Below, piece after piece: positions 34,748-43,000 of a stretch of 64,000 nucleotides of DNA. The notes below the pieces were generated by a model that did no database searches, was not told the origin of the DNA, and worked only from the letters and a program-made list of their open reading frames with translations. How positions within the stretch are numbered: position 1 is the first letter of the stretch; every line of letters starts with the position of its first letter. The translations under genes and the position numbers were made by a program. Source of the DNA: Bacteroidales bacterium UBA1374 (GTDB taxonomy: Bacteria; Bacteroidota; Bacteroidia; Bacteroidales; UBA932); NCBI GenBank assembly GCA_002305545.1, contig DBRG01000005.1, forward strand, positions 1-64,000, written 5' to 3'.

Positions 34748-34755
34748 CAAAGCTA
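34748..34755 (-). promoter_or_regulatory. -7 element TAGCTTTG for the ApbE-deacylase operon
   Basis: An exact minus-strand match ending 5 nt before the ApbE ATG at 34742, implying a leaderless message. Confidence 0.65.
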
Positions 34756-34767
34756 CAAATTTTTACC

Positions 34768-34775
34768 TACATTTG
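34768..34775 (+). promoter_or_regulatory. -7 element TACATTTG for the FISUMP lipoprotein
   Basis: An exact plus-strand match, 15 nt before ATG 34791. It is separated by 12 bp from the divergent ApbE box. Confidence 0.6.
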
Positions 34776-34790
34776 CAGATTATAATTGAT

Positions 34791-35840
34791 ATGGTCAGAA
34801 AAAATTCAAACCTGTTTTTTTTTCTCTTGTCAGTGTTCATTCTTGCCCTTGTGGCGGGATGTAAAAAAGAGGAGGTCGATCCGCTCTATATGTCCGGAGC
34901 GCTGACTTTTAATCTTCCTTCTTATACTTTCCCGGGTGAAAAAATACTGGTCGAGGCCTCAGGAGTAACCAGACCACATGGAGACTCGGTCGTTTACACT
35001 TTTAAGGGCAAATATTTCACGCCTGATTCAGTGGTCGCCCAATCTGTCCTCCTAACCATGCCAGACAGTCTGGGAACATACACACTTACACTGATAGCGT
35101 CAGCCGAGGGATACACAAAAAGCTCGACGAGCCGTTCCACAACGATCATACACAGGGTCTTTTCTGTTATGGTGGAAGGATTTGTACCATCCATGGATTC
35201 GATAACCGATCCCAGGGACAATAATGTATATTATTACAAAAGATACGGTAACCTTGACTGGTTTATTCAGAATCTGAACTGGAACGGGGCTGGCCTGACC
35301 TATTCCGATATTCCGGCACTGGGATACATGCTTGGAGGTTTGTATACCTGGAATCAGGCCATTTCAGGGGAAAACACACCTCCTTCACCGCCGCAGCCGG
35401 TCAGTGGCCTTGGCGCCGGGCCGCAAGGGGTTTGTCCCGAGGGATGGGCCATACCCACAGCCGAGGATTGGGCCGATCTGGCATCAGCAGTCAGCGGTAA
35501 GCCGATGGGTTTTCTAGATCCATGGAACGGCCTGGGAGAGGTCTTTTCTGTAGATGCAAAAATCAATGGGAACAAACTCTGGAAGTATCATCCCGACAAC
35601 GAAAAGACAAATTTATCAGGCTGGAATGCATTGCCTGCCGGTTATGCAATCCTTTCGGGAGGAACTTTTTCCGGGTATGGCCAGACTTCATTCTGGTGGG
35701 CCTCTTGCGCAGATGGCAACCAGGGTTACTACCGTTTGATACATTATGCAGTGGACAGGTTTTCCTGTGCCACTACCGACAAGTCTTCAGTATATGCTTC
35801 TGTAAGATGTGTTCGGAAAGCCGATAATAATTCCCAATAA
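34791..35840 (+). CDS. FISUMP-domain lipoprotein
   Basis: The 349-residue protein has a lipoprotein signal ending LVAGC (Cys24). Residues 30-130 form a beta-sandwich-like region. Residues about 140-345 match the FISUMP domain (Fibrobacter succinogenes major paralogous domain): NLDWFIQNLNW, GLYTWNQAI, GVCPEGWAIPTAEDW and a final YASVRCVRK. Such proteins are cell-surface lipoproteins of unknown ligand, frequent in Bacteroidota. ATG 34791 is used because a TTG at 34773 lies inside the promoter box. Confidence 0.85.
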   Translation: MVRKNSNLFFFLLSVFILALVAGCKKEEVDPLYMSGALTFNLPSYTFPGEKILVEASGVTRPHGDSVVYTFKGKYFTPDSVVAQSVLLTMPDSLGTYTLTLIASAEGYTKSSTSRSTTIIHRVFSVMVEGFVPSMDSITDPRDNNVYYYKRYGNLDWFIQNLNWNGAGLTYSDIPALGYMLGGLYTWNQAISGENTPPSPPQPVSGLGAGPQGVCPEGWAIPTAEDWADLASAVSGKPMGFLDPWNGLGEVFSVDAKINGNKLWKYHPDNEKTNLSGWNALPAGYAILSGGTFSGYGQTSFWWASCADGNQGYYRLIHYAVDRFSCATTDKSSVYASVRCVRKADNNSQ

Positions 35841-35852
35841 GAATGAGACCAG

Positions 35853-36284
35853 ATGGCAAAGCTCTTTTCATCCAGGGATAAAAAAAGTATTGTAGAAGCC
35901 ATAACCAGCGCCGAGCTCAAAACTTCGGGGGAAATCAGGGTGCATATAGAGGCTTATTGTCCTTCATCATCGCTTGACAGGGCAGTTTTTGTATTTAACC
36001 AATTGAAAATGTACAAAACAAGGGACCGGAATTCTGTGTTGATATACCTGGCCAGTGAATCAAAGAAATTTTCCATTCTTGGCGACACCGGGATTAACGC
36101 TGTTGTTCCTGAAGGCTTCTGGGAGACTGTTAAGGAGATAATGAAAGAATCCTTTGTCACAGGCCGCTTTGTTGAAGGTATATGTGCTGCAGTGAAAGAA
36201 ATAGGCGAAAAACTTGCCTTTTATTTTCCATGCGAACCGGGGGATGTAAATGAATTGCCTAACGATATATCATTTGGAACATGA
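35853..36284 (+). CDS. Small TPM-domain protein
   Basis: The 143-residue soluble protein has a TPM fold (KKSIVEAITSAELKTSGEIRVHIEA, VLIYLASESKKFSILGD). No signal peptide, so probably cytoplasmic or peripheral. In Bacteroidota such genes usually sit between lemA and a membrane TPM gene; here the order is FISUMP lipoprotein, this gene, membrane TPM, and lemA is missing. It overlaps the next gene by 4 nt. Confidence 0.8.
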   Translation: MAKLFSSRDKKSIVEAITSAELKTSGEIRVHIEAYCPSSSLDRAVFVFNQLKMYKTRDRNSVLIYLASESKKFSILGDTGINAVVPEGFWETVKEIMKESFVTGRFVEGICAAVKEIGEKLAFYFPCEPGDVNELPNDISFGT

Positions 36285-37105
36285 AAAGATCCCGCAGAAT
36301 CCTTTTTATGGCAGTCTGTGTCCTGGGAGTATCTTTATCCCTGGAAGCACAGGTACCGGAACGCCCCGCAGTTCAGCGCCTTGTAAATGATTTTGCGGGT
36401 TTGTTCACACCTGCGGAGAAAGAATCGCTCGAAACGGAACTTGTCGGTATAGACGACTCCACATCCAACCAGATTTGCGTAGTTACGGTTTCCGACCTCC
36501 AGGGCGAAGATATCAATATGGCAGCTCAACAGGTATTGGTTGGATGGGGGGTAGGTACAGCCCGGAACAACAACGGTGTCGTGTTGCTGGTAGAGCACAC
36601 GCCCGGATTGCCGGGAGGGCAGGTGGCCATTTCTGTAGGCTATGGACTGGAAGGCGTGCTGACCGATGCATTATCCAAACGGATCATTACCTATGACATG
36701 ATCCCTTTTTTCAGGGAAGATCGTTATTATGAAGGAATCAGGGCAGGGATAAACTCCATCAGGGCAGTGGTCGTGGGTGAATACAATACAGCAAGGGAAG
36801 GAAATGACAAAACAGCGGGAGCGGTGGCGGTACTGACTTTGTTATCAATCCTGCTTTTCTTTTTCCTGATCATATATATTGCCAATAAAAGAAAAGGCCC
36901 GACCAACCTGGGAGGAAGCAACAGAAAAGGACCCAGCATGCTGGAATTGATGATCTTAGCCAATCTCCTGGGAGGAAGGAGCCGGGGAGGTTTCGGAACC
37001 GGAGGTTTTGGTGGCGGGTTCGGAGGCGGCGGCTTCGGTGGTGGCGGCTTTGGCGGCTTTGGAGGAGGCCTTGGGGGAGGCGGCGGGGCTTCCGGCAGCT
37101 GGTAG
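36281..37105 (+). CDS. TPM-domain membrane protein, YgcG family
   Basis: The 274-residue protein has a signal peptide (ending near LSLEAQ), a TPM domain (about 27-170, beginning LVNDFAGLFTPAEKESLE), one transmembrane helix (about 184-204) and a glycine-rich tail (238-274) ending in the family-typical GASGSW. It is predicted to be inner-membrane anchored with the TPM domain outside. The tail-encoding DNA is also the 3' end of phoH on the other strand (150-nt overlap). Confidence 0.85.
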   Translation: MKRSRRILFMAVCVLGVSLSLEAQVPERPAVQRLVNDFAGLFTPAEKESLETELVGIDDSTSNQICVVTVSDLQGEDINMAAQQVLVGWGVGTARNNNGVVLLVEHTPGLPGGQVAISVGYGLEGVLTDALSKRIITYDMIPFFREDRYYEGIRAGINSIRAVVVGEYNTAREGNDKTAGAVAVLTLLSILLFFFLIIYIANKRKGPTNLGGSNRKGPSMLELMILANLLGGRSRGGFGTGGFGGGFGGGGFGGGGFGGFGGGLGGGGGASGSW

Positions 37106-38041
37106 ACCCGAGAAAGCAGCCACGATCTTTTTTACAAGAGGGTGACGTATGATATCACCCGAATCAAACCGTACAAAAGCTATACCTTTAATGTTCCGCA
37201 AAAGATCCATGCAACGGGACAATCCACTGTCACCCGTTCTGACCAGGTCTATCTGGCTTGTATCCCCGGTTATGATAAATTTTGCGTCTTTGCCCATTCG
37301 GGTCAAAAACATTTTAAGCTGTGAAAGGCTTGTGTTCTGAGCTTCGTCCAGTATCACACAGGCGTGGTCCAGGGTCCTTCCTCTCATATATGCCAGTGGA
37401 GCTATCTGCACCACACCTTCCTCCATAAGTGATTCAAGTTTTTTCCCGGGGATCATATCCCTAAGCGCATCGTACAATGGCTGGAGGTAAGGATCGAGCT
37501 TTTCCTTCATGTCTCCGGGCAGAAAGCCCAGCTGTTCCCCCGCTTCAACCGCCGGACGCGTAAGGATGATCCTGCGCACTTCCTTGTTTTTCCAGGCGCG
37601 TACCGCAAGGGCGATGGCTGTGTAGGTTTTTCCTGTTCCGGCAGGGCCCTCAGCAAAAACCAGGTCATGTTCCTGGTAACATTTTACCAGCAGTTCCTGA
37701 TTTTTTGTTTTGGCCTTTATCAGGGCTCCGTTGTTTCCATATACCAGGATATTGTCCTCTTCTGTCTTTTCGTTATCTGCAGCCTGTACGGCGGCATTGA
37801 GAATGGAAAGGATACTTTCCCGTGAAAGGTGTTGTCTCTTTTCATACAAAGCAACAACACGTTCCAGCTTTTCCTCAAACCGGTCAATTATTTCCGCCGG
37901 TCCCTGGACCTTGATTTGTTCTCCCCTGGCTATAACTTTTAATTGGGGAAAGTTTTGTTTTAACAGGGGGATCAATGGGCTGTCGGGTCCATACAGGGAG
38001 GATGGAGGGATGGATTCCAAAATAAAGATTTTTTCGTTCAT
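36956..38041 (-). CDS. phoH: PhoH-family ATPase
   Basis: The 361-residue protein has an N-terminal KH-like region and an SF1-type ATPase with Walker A in EGPAGTGKTYTAIALA and Walker B ACVILDEAQNTS. A C-terminal RHPLVKKIVAAFSG is where most PhoH proteins end. Here about 50 further Ala/Ser/Thr/Pro-rich residues follow, encoded antisense to the TPM glycine tail. ATG 38041 (MNEKIFILES) fits Bacteroidota PhoH; an ATG 8 codons upstream is less likely. Its first 158 nt lie within the capA-like gene. Confidence 0.9.
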   Translation of the reverse strand: MNEKIFILESIPPSSLYGPDSPLIPLLKQNFPQLKVIARGEQIKVQGPAEIIDRFEEKLERVVALYEKRQHLSRESILSILNAAVQAADNEKTEEDNILVYGNNGALIKAKTKNQELLVKCYQEHDLVFAEGPAGTGKTYTAIALAVRAWKNKEVRRIILTRPAVEAGEQLGFLPGDMKEKLDPYLQPLYDALRDMIPGKKLESLMEEGVVQIAPLAYMRGRTLDHACVILDEAQNTSLSQLKMFLTRMGKDAKFIITGDTSQIDLVRTGDSGLSRCMDLLRNIKGIAFVRFDSGDIIRHPLVKKIVAAFSGLPAAGSPAASPKASSKAAKAATTEAAASEPATKTSGSETSPAPSSQEIG

Positions 38042-39128
38042 AGGCAGGATATCGTTTGCGTTCAACTATGCCGGGAGATGTCTCCCGCATAAAGTTACGA
38101 AGTGTTTTTAAAGTTTTACCAATAAGCTCCGAGTCGGATCGATCTTTAATTGCTTCCCTGTACAGACGCTCATCCGATACCGGAAGTGCCAGATAGGTTT
38201 TTTCCCCGTCCCCGGCAGGGCGCCAGGTCCAGATCCATTCATACCAGGCCGACTCAATACGGGGACCTGTCTTGGTGAGCACAATATCAAAACACAGGAT
38301 CATTCCCATCCTGGTAAAAGGTTCGGGCTGGTTTGAAATGAAATTTCCGAGTGAATAGGCAGCCATAAAGCTCGTTTTCCCTTCAGGGTCCGTAACAATA
38401 TCAATACTTTGGGGAACGTGCGGATGGGATCCTATTACGGCAGTCACCCCTTCCTGATGCAACCAACGGGCCAGCTGGCGCTGTCCGGGTGACGGATACA
38501 TTTGGTATTCCACGCCCCAGTGCATGCAACAGATTATGCAATCCGCCCCTTTGTCCCGGACCTGGCGGATGTGTTCCCTGATCAGAGAGGTGTCTGTAAG
38601 GTTAAGCCTAAAGGAATCTTTCCTGTTGTTGTTGTTGCCAGTATAAGTATAGTTGAGAAGGGCTGTTCTGATCCCGTTTTTTTCCAGGATAATCCACGGG
38701 CGTGTCGTCCCAATATGATAAACGCCTAAAGAATCGTACAATTCAAGGGTTTTATAAGCACCCCGGACACCTTTGTCGAGTATATGGTTGTTGGCGGTGA
38801 GAAAGACATTGACACCAGCCTTTTTCACGGCTGCAGCAAGCTGGCCGGGAGAAGAAAAGGAAGGATACCCTGTATAAGGAGGCCCGCTGAAAGTCGTCTC
38901 AATATTCATAGCAGTATAGTCTGCCTCATAAAACCGATCCGTGACAAATGAAAAACAGGTGTCATACAGGTAAGTACCGTCAGGTTGATAGGCTGACCGG
39001 ATTTGTGATCCGTGTTGCATCAGGTCTCCTGCAAAACAGAAACGCACCCGGGCCCCATCTTTTGAAAAAACCATCAGGGGCAGGAAAATCATGGTGAAGA
39101 CAAGTGCTGTCCTGATCTTGTTTGCCAT
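37884..39128 (-). CDS. CapA-family (poly-gamma-glutamate synthesis-like) metallophosphatase
   Basis: The 414-residue exported protein has a signal peptide (about 1-22). CapA-type metal motifs are FAGDLMQHG near 32, MNIETTFSG near 74, TANNHILDKG near 111, MHWGVEYQMYPS near 203 and SHPHVPQ near 233. The family is linked to capsule or poly-gamma-glutamate export, but capBC are absent. The last 52 or so residues (from about LYFGIHPS) are read in another frame of the phoH start region, probably a read-on tail after loss of an original stop codon. Confidence 0.85.
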   Translation of the reverse strand: MANKIRTALVFTMIFLPLMVFSKDGARVRFCFAGDLMQHGSQIRSAYQPDGTYLYDTCFSFVTDRFYEADYTAMNIETTFSGPPYTGYPSFSSPGQLAAAVKKAGVNVFLTANNHILDKGVRGAYKTLELYDSLGVYHIGTTRPWIILEKNGIRTALLNYTYTGNNNNRKDSFRLNLTDTSLIREHIRQVRDKGADCIICCMHWGVEYQMYPSPGQRQLARWLHQEGVTAVIGSHPHVPQSIDIVTDPEGKTSFMAAYSLGNFISNQPEPFTRMGMILCFDIVLTKTGPRIESAWYEWIWTWRPAGDGEKTYLALPVSDERLYREAIKDRSDSELIGKTLKTLRNFMRETSPGIVERKRYPAYERKNLYFGIHPSILPVWTRQPIDPPVKTKLSPIKSYSQGRTNQGPGTGGNN

Positions 39129-39178
39129 ATTACAGGTTGCAAGTTACCCCTTTTTTTATTGTTCCCGTTTTTTTCATG

Positions 39179-39186
39179 TATATTTG
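39179..39186 (+). promoter_or_regulatory. -7 element TATATTTG for the SPOR lipoprotein-gcvT operon
   Basis: An exact match, with TTG (39159-39161) 17 bp upstream as a possible -33 box. The leader to ATG 39216 is about 25 nt, so this unit is not leaderless. Confidence 0.6.
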
Positions 39187-39215
39187 TCATAAGAAAACTA
39201 TCTAATCATTTTATT

Positions 39216-39689
39216 ATGAAGAAAATATTCCCGTTACTCCTTGGAATCATTCTGCTGGGCAGTTTGAATTCCTGCGATTGGATACGTTCCAAATTCGGAA
39301 TGCCTACATCTGAAGAGTTAAAACAGAAGCAGGAACAGATCATAAAGGATTCTCTCGAGAAGGCGGCCAAAGAGCAGGAAGCCCTCCTGGAGCAGTTCCG
39401 GCTGGATTCCTTGGCCAGGATTGAGGCCGCGAGAGCTGCTCTTAAGAGATACCACGTGGTTTTGGGAAGTTTCATTATGGACAACAATGCAAAAAGGATG
39501 ATGGAAACACTCACAGGATTGGGTTATCAGCCCCAACGGCTGCAATTCAGGAACGGGTATTCGGTCATTTCGGCCTGCCAGTCCAATTCGCTTCACGAGG
39601 CCTATAATATGATGTATAAAATGTTTTCCCATGATATCACTCCTTACGATATCTGGGTATATGACACCAACCAAAACCTACACTTCTGA
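39216..39689 (+). CDS. SPOR-domain lipoprotein
   Basis: The 157-residue lipoprotein (lipobox LNSC, Cys20) has a charged coiled-coil-like segment (about 32-72: SEELKQKQEQIIKDSLEKA and following). A C-terminal SPOR-type domain (about 78-140) starts YHVVLGSFIMDNNAKRMM. SPOR domains bind denuded peptidoglycan, often at division sites. ATG 39216 is used because the upstream extension to 39159 has no signal sequence. gcvT starts 3 nt after its stop. Confidence 0.8.
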   Translation: MKKIFPLLLGIILLGSLNSCDWIRSKFGMPTSEELKQKQEQIIKDSLEKAAKEQEALLEQFRLDSLARIEAARAALKRYHVVLGSFIMDNNAKRMMETLTGLGYQPQRLQFRNGYSVISACQSNSLHEAYNMMYKMFSHDITPYDIWVYDTNQNLHF

Positions 39690-39692
39690 TCT

Positions 39693-40802
39693 ATGAAAAG
39701 AACAGCTTTTACCCGGTTCCACGAAGAGCTGGGTGCCAAAATGGTGCCCTTTGCGGGATTTACAATGCCCATAGAATACCAGGGAATCACAGCAGAGCAC
39801 ATGCAGGTGCGTGACAATGCAGGCGTCTTTGACGTCAGCCATATGGGGGAGATTTGGATAAAAGGCCCCAATGCCCTGAATTTTATTCAATATGTAACAT
39901 CGAACGATGCTTCTTTGTTACGCGACGGAAAAGTGCAATACACTTGTTTCCCGAATGGCAGGGGAGGTATTGTGGACGATTTGCTGGTATACCGGGTAGA
40001 TGTGCAAACTTATTTATTGGTAGTCAATGCAGCCAACACGGCAAAAGACTGGGAACACCTGTGCACCCATGCGCCCCGTTTCGGGATTACCCCTGGCAGG
40101 GAACTTTATAACGCCTCGTCAGAGATATGCCAGCTGGCCATCCAGGGCCCCAATGCCATGAAGATTGTCCAAAAGATCTGTGACACCAATATCATGGACA
40201 TGGAATACTATACATTCAAGAAATGCACAGTTGCAGGAATCCCTCAGGCAATCCTATCCATTACCGGCTATACGGGATCAGGAGGATGTGAGATTTACGT
40301 GGCCAACCAGGACGGAGAGAAGCTCTGGACGGCATTGTTCGCAGCCGGGAAAGAGTTTGGTATGATCCCGGTGGGACTCGGAGCCCGCGATACATTGCGC
40401 CTGGAAATGGGATTCTGTCTTTACGGGAATGACATAGACGACACCACTTCGCCTTTGGAAGCCGGTCTGGGCTGGATCACAAAATTTTCAGAAACGAAAG
40501 GTGATTTTATTGACAAGGCTTTCCTGCAGGAACAAAAAGCCATTGGCGTCACACGTAAACTTGTGGGATTCAAAATGATTGACAGAGGCGTCCCTCGTCA
40601 TGAATACCCCGTTTGCACGGCAGATGGAATAGAAATAGGAAGGGTTACATCGGGGAACATGTCGCCTGTGCTAAAGATTGGCATAGGAATGGCATATGTA
40701 GAAACAGCATTTGCCGGATTGGAAACGGAACTGTTCATAAAAGTCCGTGACCGTCTGCTCAAGGCCGTGGTGGTCAGGCCACCGTTTTACAAAAAACAAT
40801 GA
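39693..40802 (+). CDS. gcvT: Aminomethyltransferase (glycine cleavage T protein)
   Basis: The 369-residue tetrahydrofolate-dependent T protein has the conserved N-terminal FHEELGAKMVPFAGFTMP, DVSHMGEI near 49, LVVNAANTAKDWEHL near 110, GARDTLRLEMGFCLYGND near 232 and the C-terminal beta-barrel with GNMSPVLKIGIGMAYV. It releases ammonia and forms methylene-THF from the lipoyl-bound aminomethyl group. gcvH and gcvP are not in the window. It overlaps the M28-type gene by 4 nt. Confidence 0.95.
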   Translation: MKRTAFTRFHEELGAKMVPFAGFTMPIEYQGITAEHMQVRDNAGVFDVSHMGEIWIKGPNALNFIQYVTSNDASLLRDGKVQYTCFPNGRGGIVDDLLVYRVDVQTYLLVVNAANTAKDWEHLCTHAPRFGITPGRELYNASSEICQLAIQGPNAMKIVQKICDTNIMDMEYYTFKKCTVAGIPQAILSITGYTGSGGCEIYVANQDGEKLWTALFAAGKEFGMIPVGLGARDTLRLEMGFCLYGNDIDDTTSPLEAGLGWITKFSETKGDFIDKAFLQEQKAIGVTRKLVGFKMIDRGVPRHEYPVCTADGIEIGRVTSGNMSPVLKIGIGMAYVETAFAGLETELFIKVRDRLLKAVVVRPPFYKKQ

Positions 40803-42094
40803 AAATAATCACTACCCTCATTACTTTGATCCTGGGCCTTGCCACCGTGCAGGCTCAGGATTCTTTTGAGAACGCACTCAGAACACACGTAAAGGAGCTG
40901 ACTGCCAATAAACTTATGGGAAGGCAAGCCGGTTCAAAAGGAGAGTCGGATGCAGCTGCCTATATTTCCCGCGAATTTTCTGAAAAAGGCCTTGAATTGT
41001 TGTACCCGCAGGGATACCAGGATTTTTCCTTTATTGACGAGGCTACTTCGGATACACTTTATTCGCGTAATGTGGTAGCTGTAATACCTGGTTACGATCC
41101 CCTTCTGAGAGAAGAATACATAGTCATAGGTGCCCACTACGATAACCTGGGAACATACACCATGCGGGTAAACGGGAAAGATTCCCTATGCATTTATCCC
41201 GGAGCCGATGCCAATGCCTCCGGCGTATCGGCATTGCTTGAACTTGCCTCGGCTGCCCGGAACCAGCATTTCATGTACAAAAGGAGCCTTTTGTTTGTCG
41301 CTTTCGGAGCAGGTGAAAAAGGGGCAATGGGTTCCTGGTATTTTGTGAACAGGGCATTTCCTGCCTCTTCCGTTAAAATGATGATAAACCTGGACCGGGT
41401 AGGCGGTGCTTCCCTGGAGAATTCTCCCGCAGCTTATAGCGGACAGCCTCACTATGAAATGGAGCATCTTCTTACCCGTCTGACTTACAATCCATTTATG
41501 CCAAAAGTACAGGTTTATGGGACAGATTGCTTTCTATCTGATCATCAGGCTTTTTCAGAACAGGGAATCCCGGTCTGTCTTTTCACAACAGGCTTGCATC
41601 CACACCACCAGACATTGCGTGACACACCCGACAAGCTCGACTATGAAAGGATGGAAGCTTTTTGTCAGTATATCTCGTTGTTTATTATGGAAGCGGCCAA
41701 CGACCCGGGAGACCTTTTCAGGAAAGAGAAAACGCTTATGTACCCGGCCGGAGATGAAGCTGTTTATGCTTATTCGGAAGTGGATGTTCCTCCGAAATTT
41801 ATGAACGGGGATATTCAGTCTTTTGTAGACAGGTGGTTGTACAAATACCGCAGGTATCCGCAGGAAGCGGTACGCCAGGGTATCAGTGGCCGTGTTATGG
41901 TTGCTTTTGTTGTAGAGAAAAACGGGGAAGTATCACAAATTGAAGTGACGCGTAGAGTACACCCATTACTGGACGAAGAAGCGATCCGTGTCATTGCGGC
42001 ATCTCCAAAATGGAAACCCGGTGAAAAGAACGGGGAGAAAGTACGTGTAAAGATCTCAATACCTGTATACTTTGAGTTGGCTCCCACCCGCTGA
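40799..42094 (+). CDS. M28-type peptidase fused to a TonB C-terminal domain, catalytic Glu missing
   Basis: The 431-residue exported protein has a signal peptide (1-18) and an M28 aminopeptidase fold (about 30-305). Zinc ligands are recognisable: His113 (GAHYDNLG), Asp137 (GADANASG), Glu173, Asp199 (NLDRVGG) and His249 (SDHQAF). The usual GEEKG motif reads AGEKG, so the catalytic general-base Glu is Gly172. From about residue 342 a TonB C-terminal domain follows (GRVMVAFVVEKNGEV, DEEAIRVIAASPKWKPG). A zinc-binding but weakly active or inactive binding protein is inferred. Confidence 0.85.
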   Translation: MKIITTLITLILGLATVQAQDSFENALRTHVKELTANKLMGRQAGSKGESDAAAYISREFSEKGLELLYPQGYQDFSFIDEATSDTLYSRNVVAVIPGYDPLLREEYIVIGAHYDNLGTYTMRVNGKDSLCIYPGADANASGVSALLELASAARNQHFMYKRSLLFVAFGAGEKGAMGSWYFVNRAFPASSVKMMINLDRVGGASLENSPAAYSGQPHYEMEHLLTRLTYNPFMPKVQVYGTDCFLSDHQAFSEQGIPVCLFTTGLHPHHQTLRDTPDKLDYERMEAFCQYISLFIMEAANDPGDLFRKEKTLMYPAGDEAVYAYSEVDVPPKFMNGDIQSFVDRWLYKYRRYPQEAVRQGISGRVMVAFVVEKNGEVSQIEVTRRVHPLLDEEAIRVIAASPKWKPGEKNGEKVRVKISIPVYFELAPTR

Positions 42095-43000
42095 TCATGT
42101 TTTAAGCACCTCAAAACCTGCCCCATAAACACCAGATACACTGGCCATGGAAATAAAGGCCTCCCTGTCTATTTCCTTTATGATTTTGGCAATAGCGTTT
42201 GATTCGGTCCGTCGTACAATCACCAGCAGTACTTTTTGTTCAGACTTGGTATACCACCCCTGTGAACTGATAACAGTAACTCCCCTTTGGAGCTCTTTTG
42301 ATATCCGGTCTGCAATTTCCTGGTGACGGGAAGAGAATATGAAATACTGAACAGAACGTTTGACACCCGATAAAATCGTATCAACCGTATAGCCAGCCAG
42401 ACCTATGATCAGGTAGCCATATAGCACTGCGGCAAGCTTCAGTCCTATGGTGGGTTCATCAGAAATGAAGAATAATGAACCAATGATCACCAGGTCACAG
42501 GACATCATGATCCGGCCCGGTGAAATGTTCCTGTATTTTCCAATGATCTGTGCAAGGATATCGGTACCCCCGGTACTTCCCCCTTGTGCTATGACTGTAC
42601 CTACTCCAACTCCGGACAAAACAGCCCCAAGCAGCGAGGAAACGAGTTTTCCGTTATCCAGAGCCATTGCCTGGATAAGGTCAGCAGGGATGATCCGGGG
42701 CATAAACTGAAAAGCGATCCCTGCCAAAACAACACCGTAGATTGTTTTTATCCCGAATTTCCAACCGATGGTCTTCAATCCTATAATAATCAATACGGCA
42801 TTCATGGCCAGATAAGAGACACTGATGGGCAGTCCTGTGGTATAATAGATCAGTGTTGCTATTCCTGTGACACCACCACCCACCAGTTGATTGGGTATAA
42901 GAAAAGTAGTCCATGATGCCACATAAACTAGCAATCCGATCGTTATAAGCAGGTATTCCTTTATGGCAGTAACCGGATGGGACGGCATTTTTGTTCTCAT
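42095..43000 (-). CDS. YitT-family membrane protein
   Basis: The 301-residue protein has about five to six transmembrane segments (residues 15-205) with the conserved LIPNQLVGGGVTGIATLI and VIAQGGSTGGTDILAQII motifs. A C-terminal cytosolic ferredoxin-like DUF2179 domain (about 225-295, including GVTVISSQGWYTKSEQKVLLVIV) follows. The transport role of the family is unresolved. It overlaps the end of leuS by 4 nt and is convergent with the M28 gene with no gap. Confidence 0.88.
   Translation of the reverse strand: MRTKMPSHPVTAIKEYLLITIGLLVYVASWTTFLIPNQLVGGGVTGIATLIYYTTGLPISVSYLAMNAVLIIIGLKTIGWKFGIKTIYGVVLAGIAFQFMPRIIPADLIQAMALDNGKLVSSLLGAVLSGVGVGTVIAQGGSTGGTDILAQIIGKYRNISPGRIMMSCDLVIIGSLFFISDEPTIGLKLAAVLYGYLIIGLAGYTVDTILSGVKRSVQYFIFSSRHQEIADRISKELQRGVTVISSQGWYTKSEQKVLLVIVRRTESNAIAKIIKEIDREAFISMASVSGVYGAGFEVLKT

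Noticed and set aside
36991..37099. GGN-type tandem repeat as a satellite or CRISPR-like array
   Set aside because: It is the codon repeat of the TPM glycine-rich tail; units are short and irregular with no spacers.
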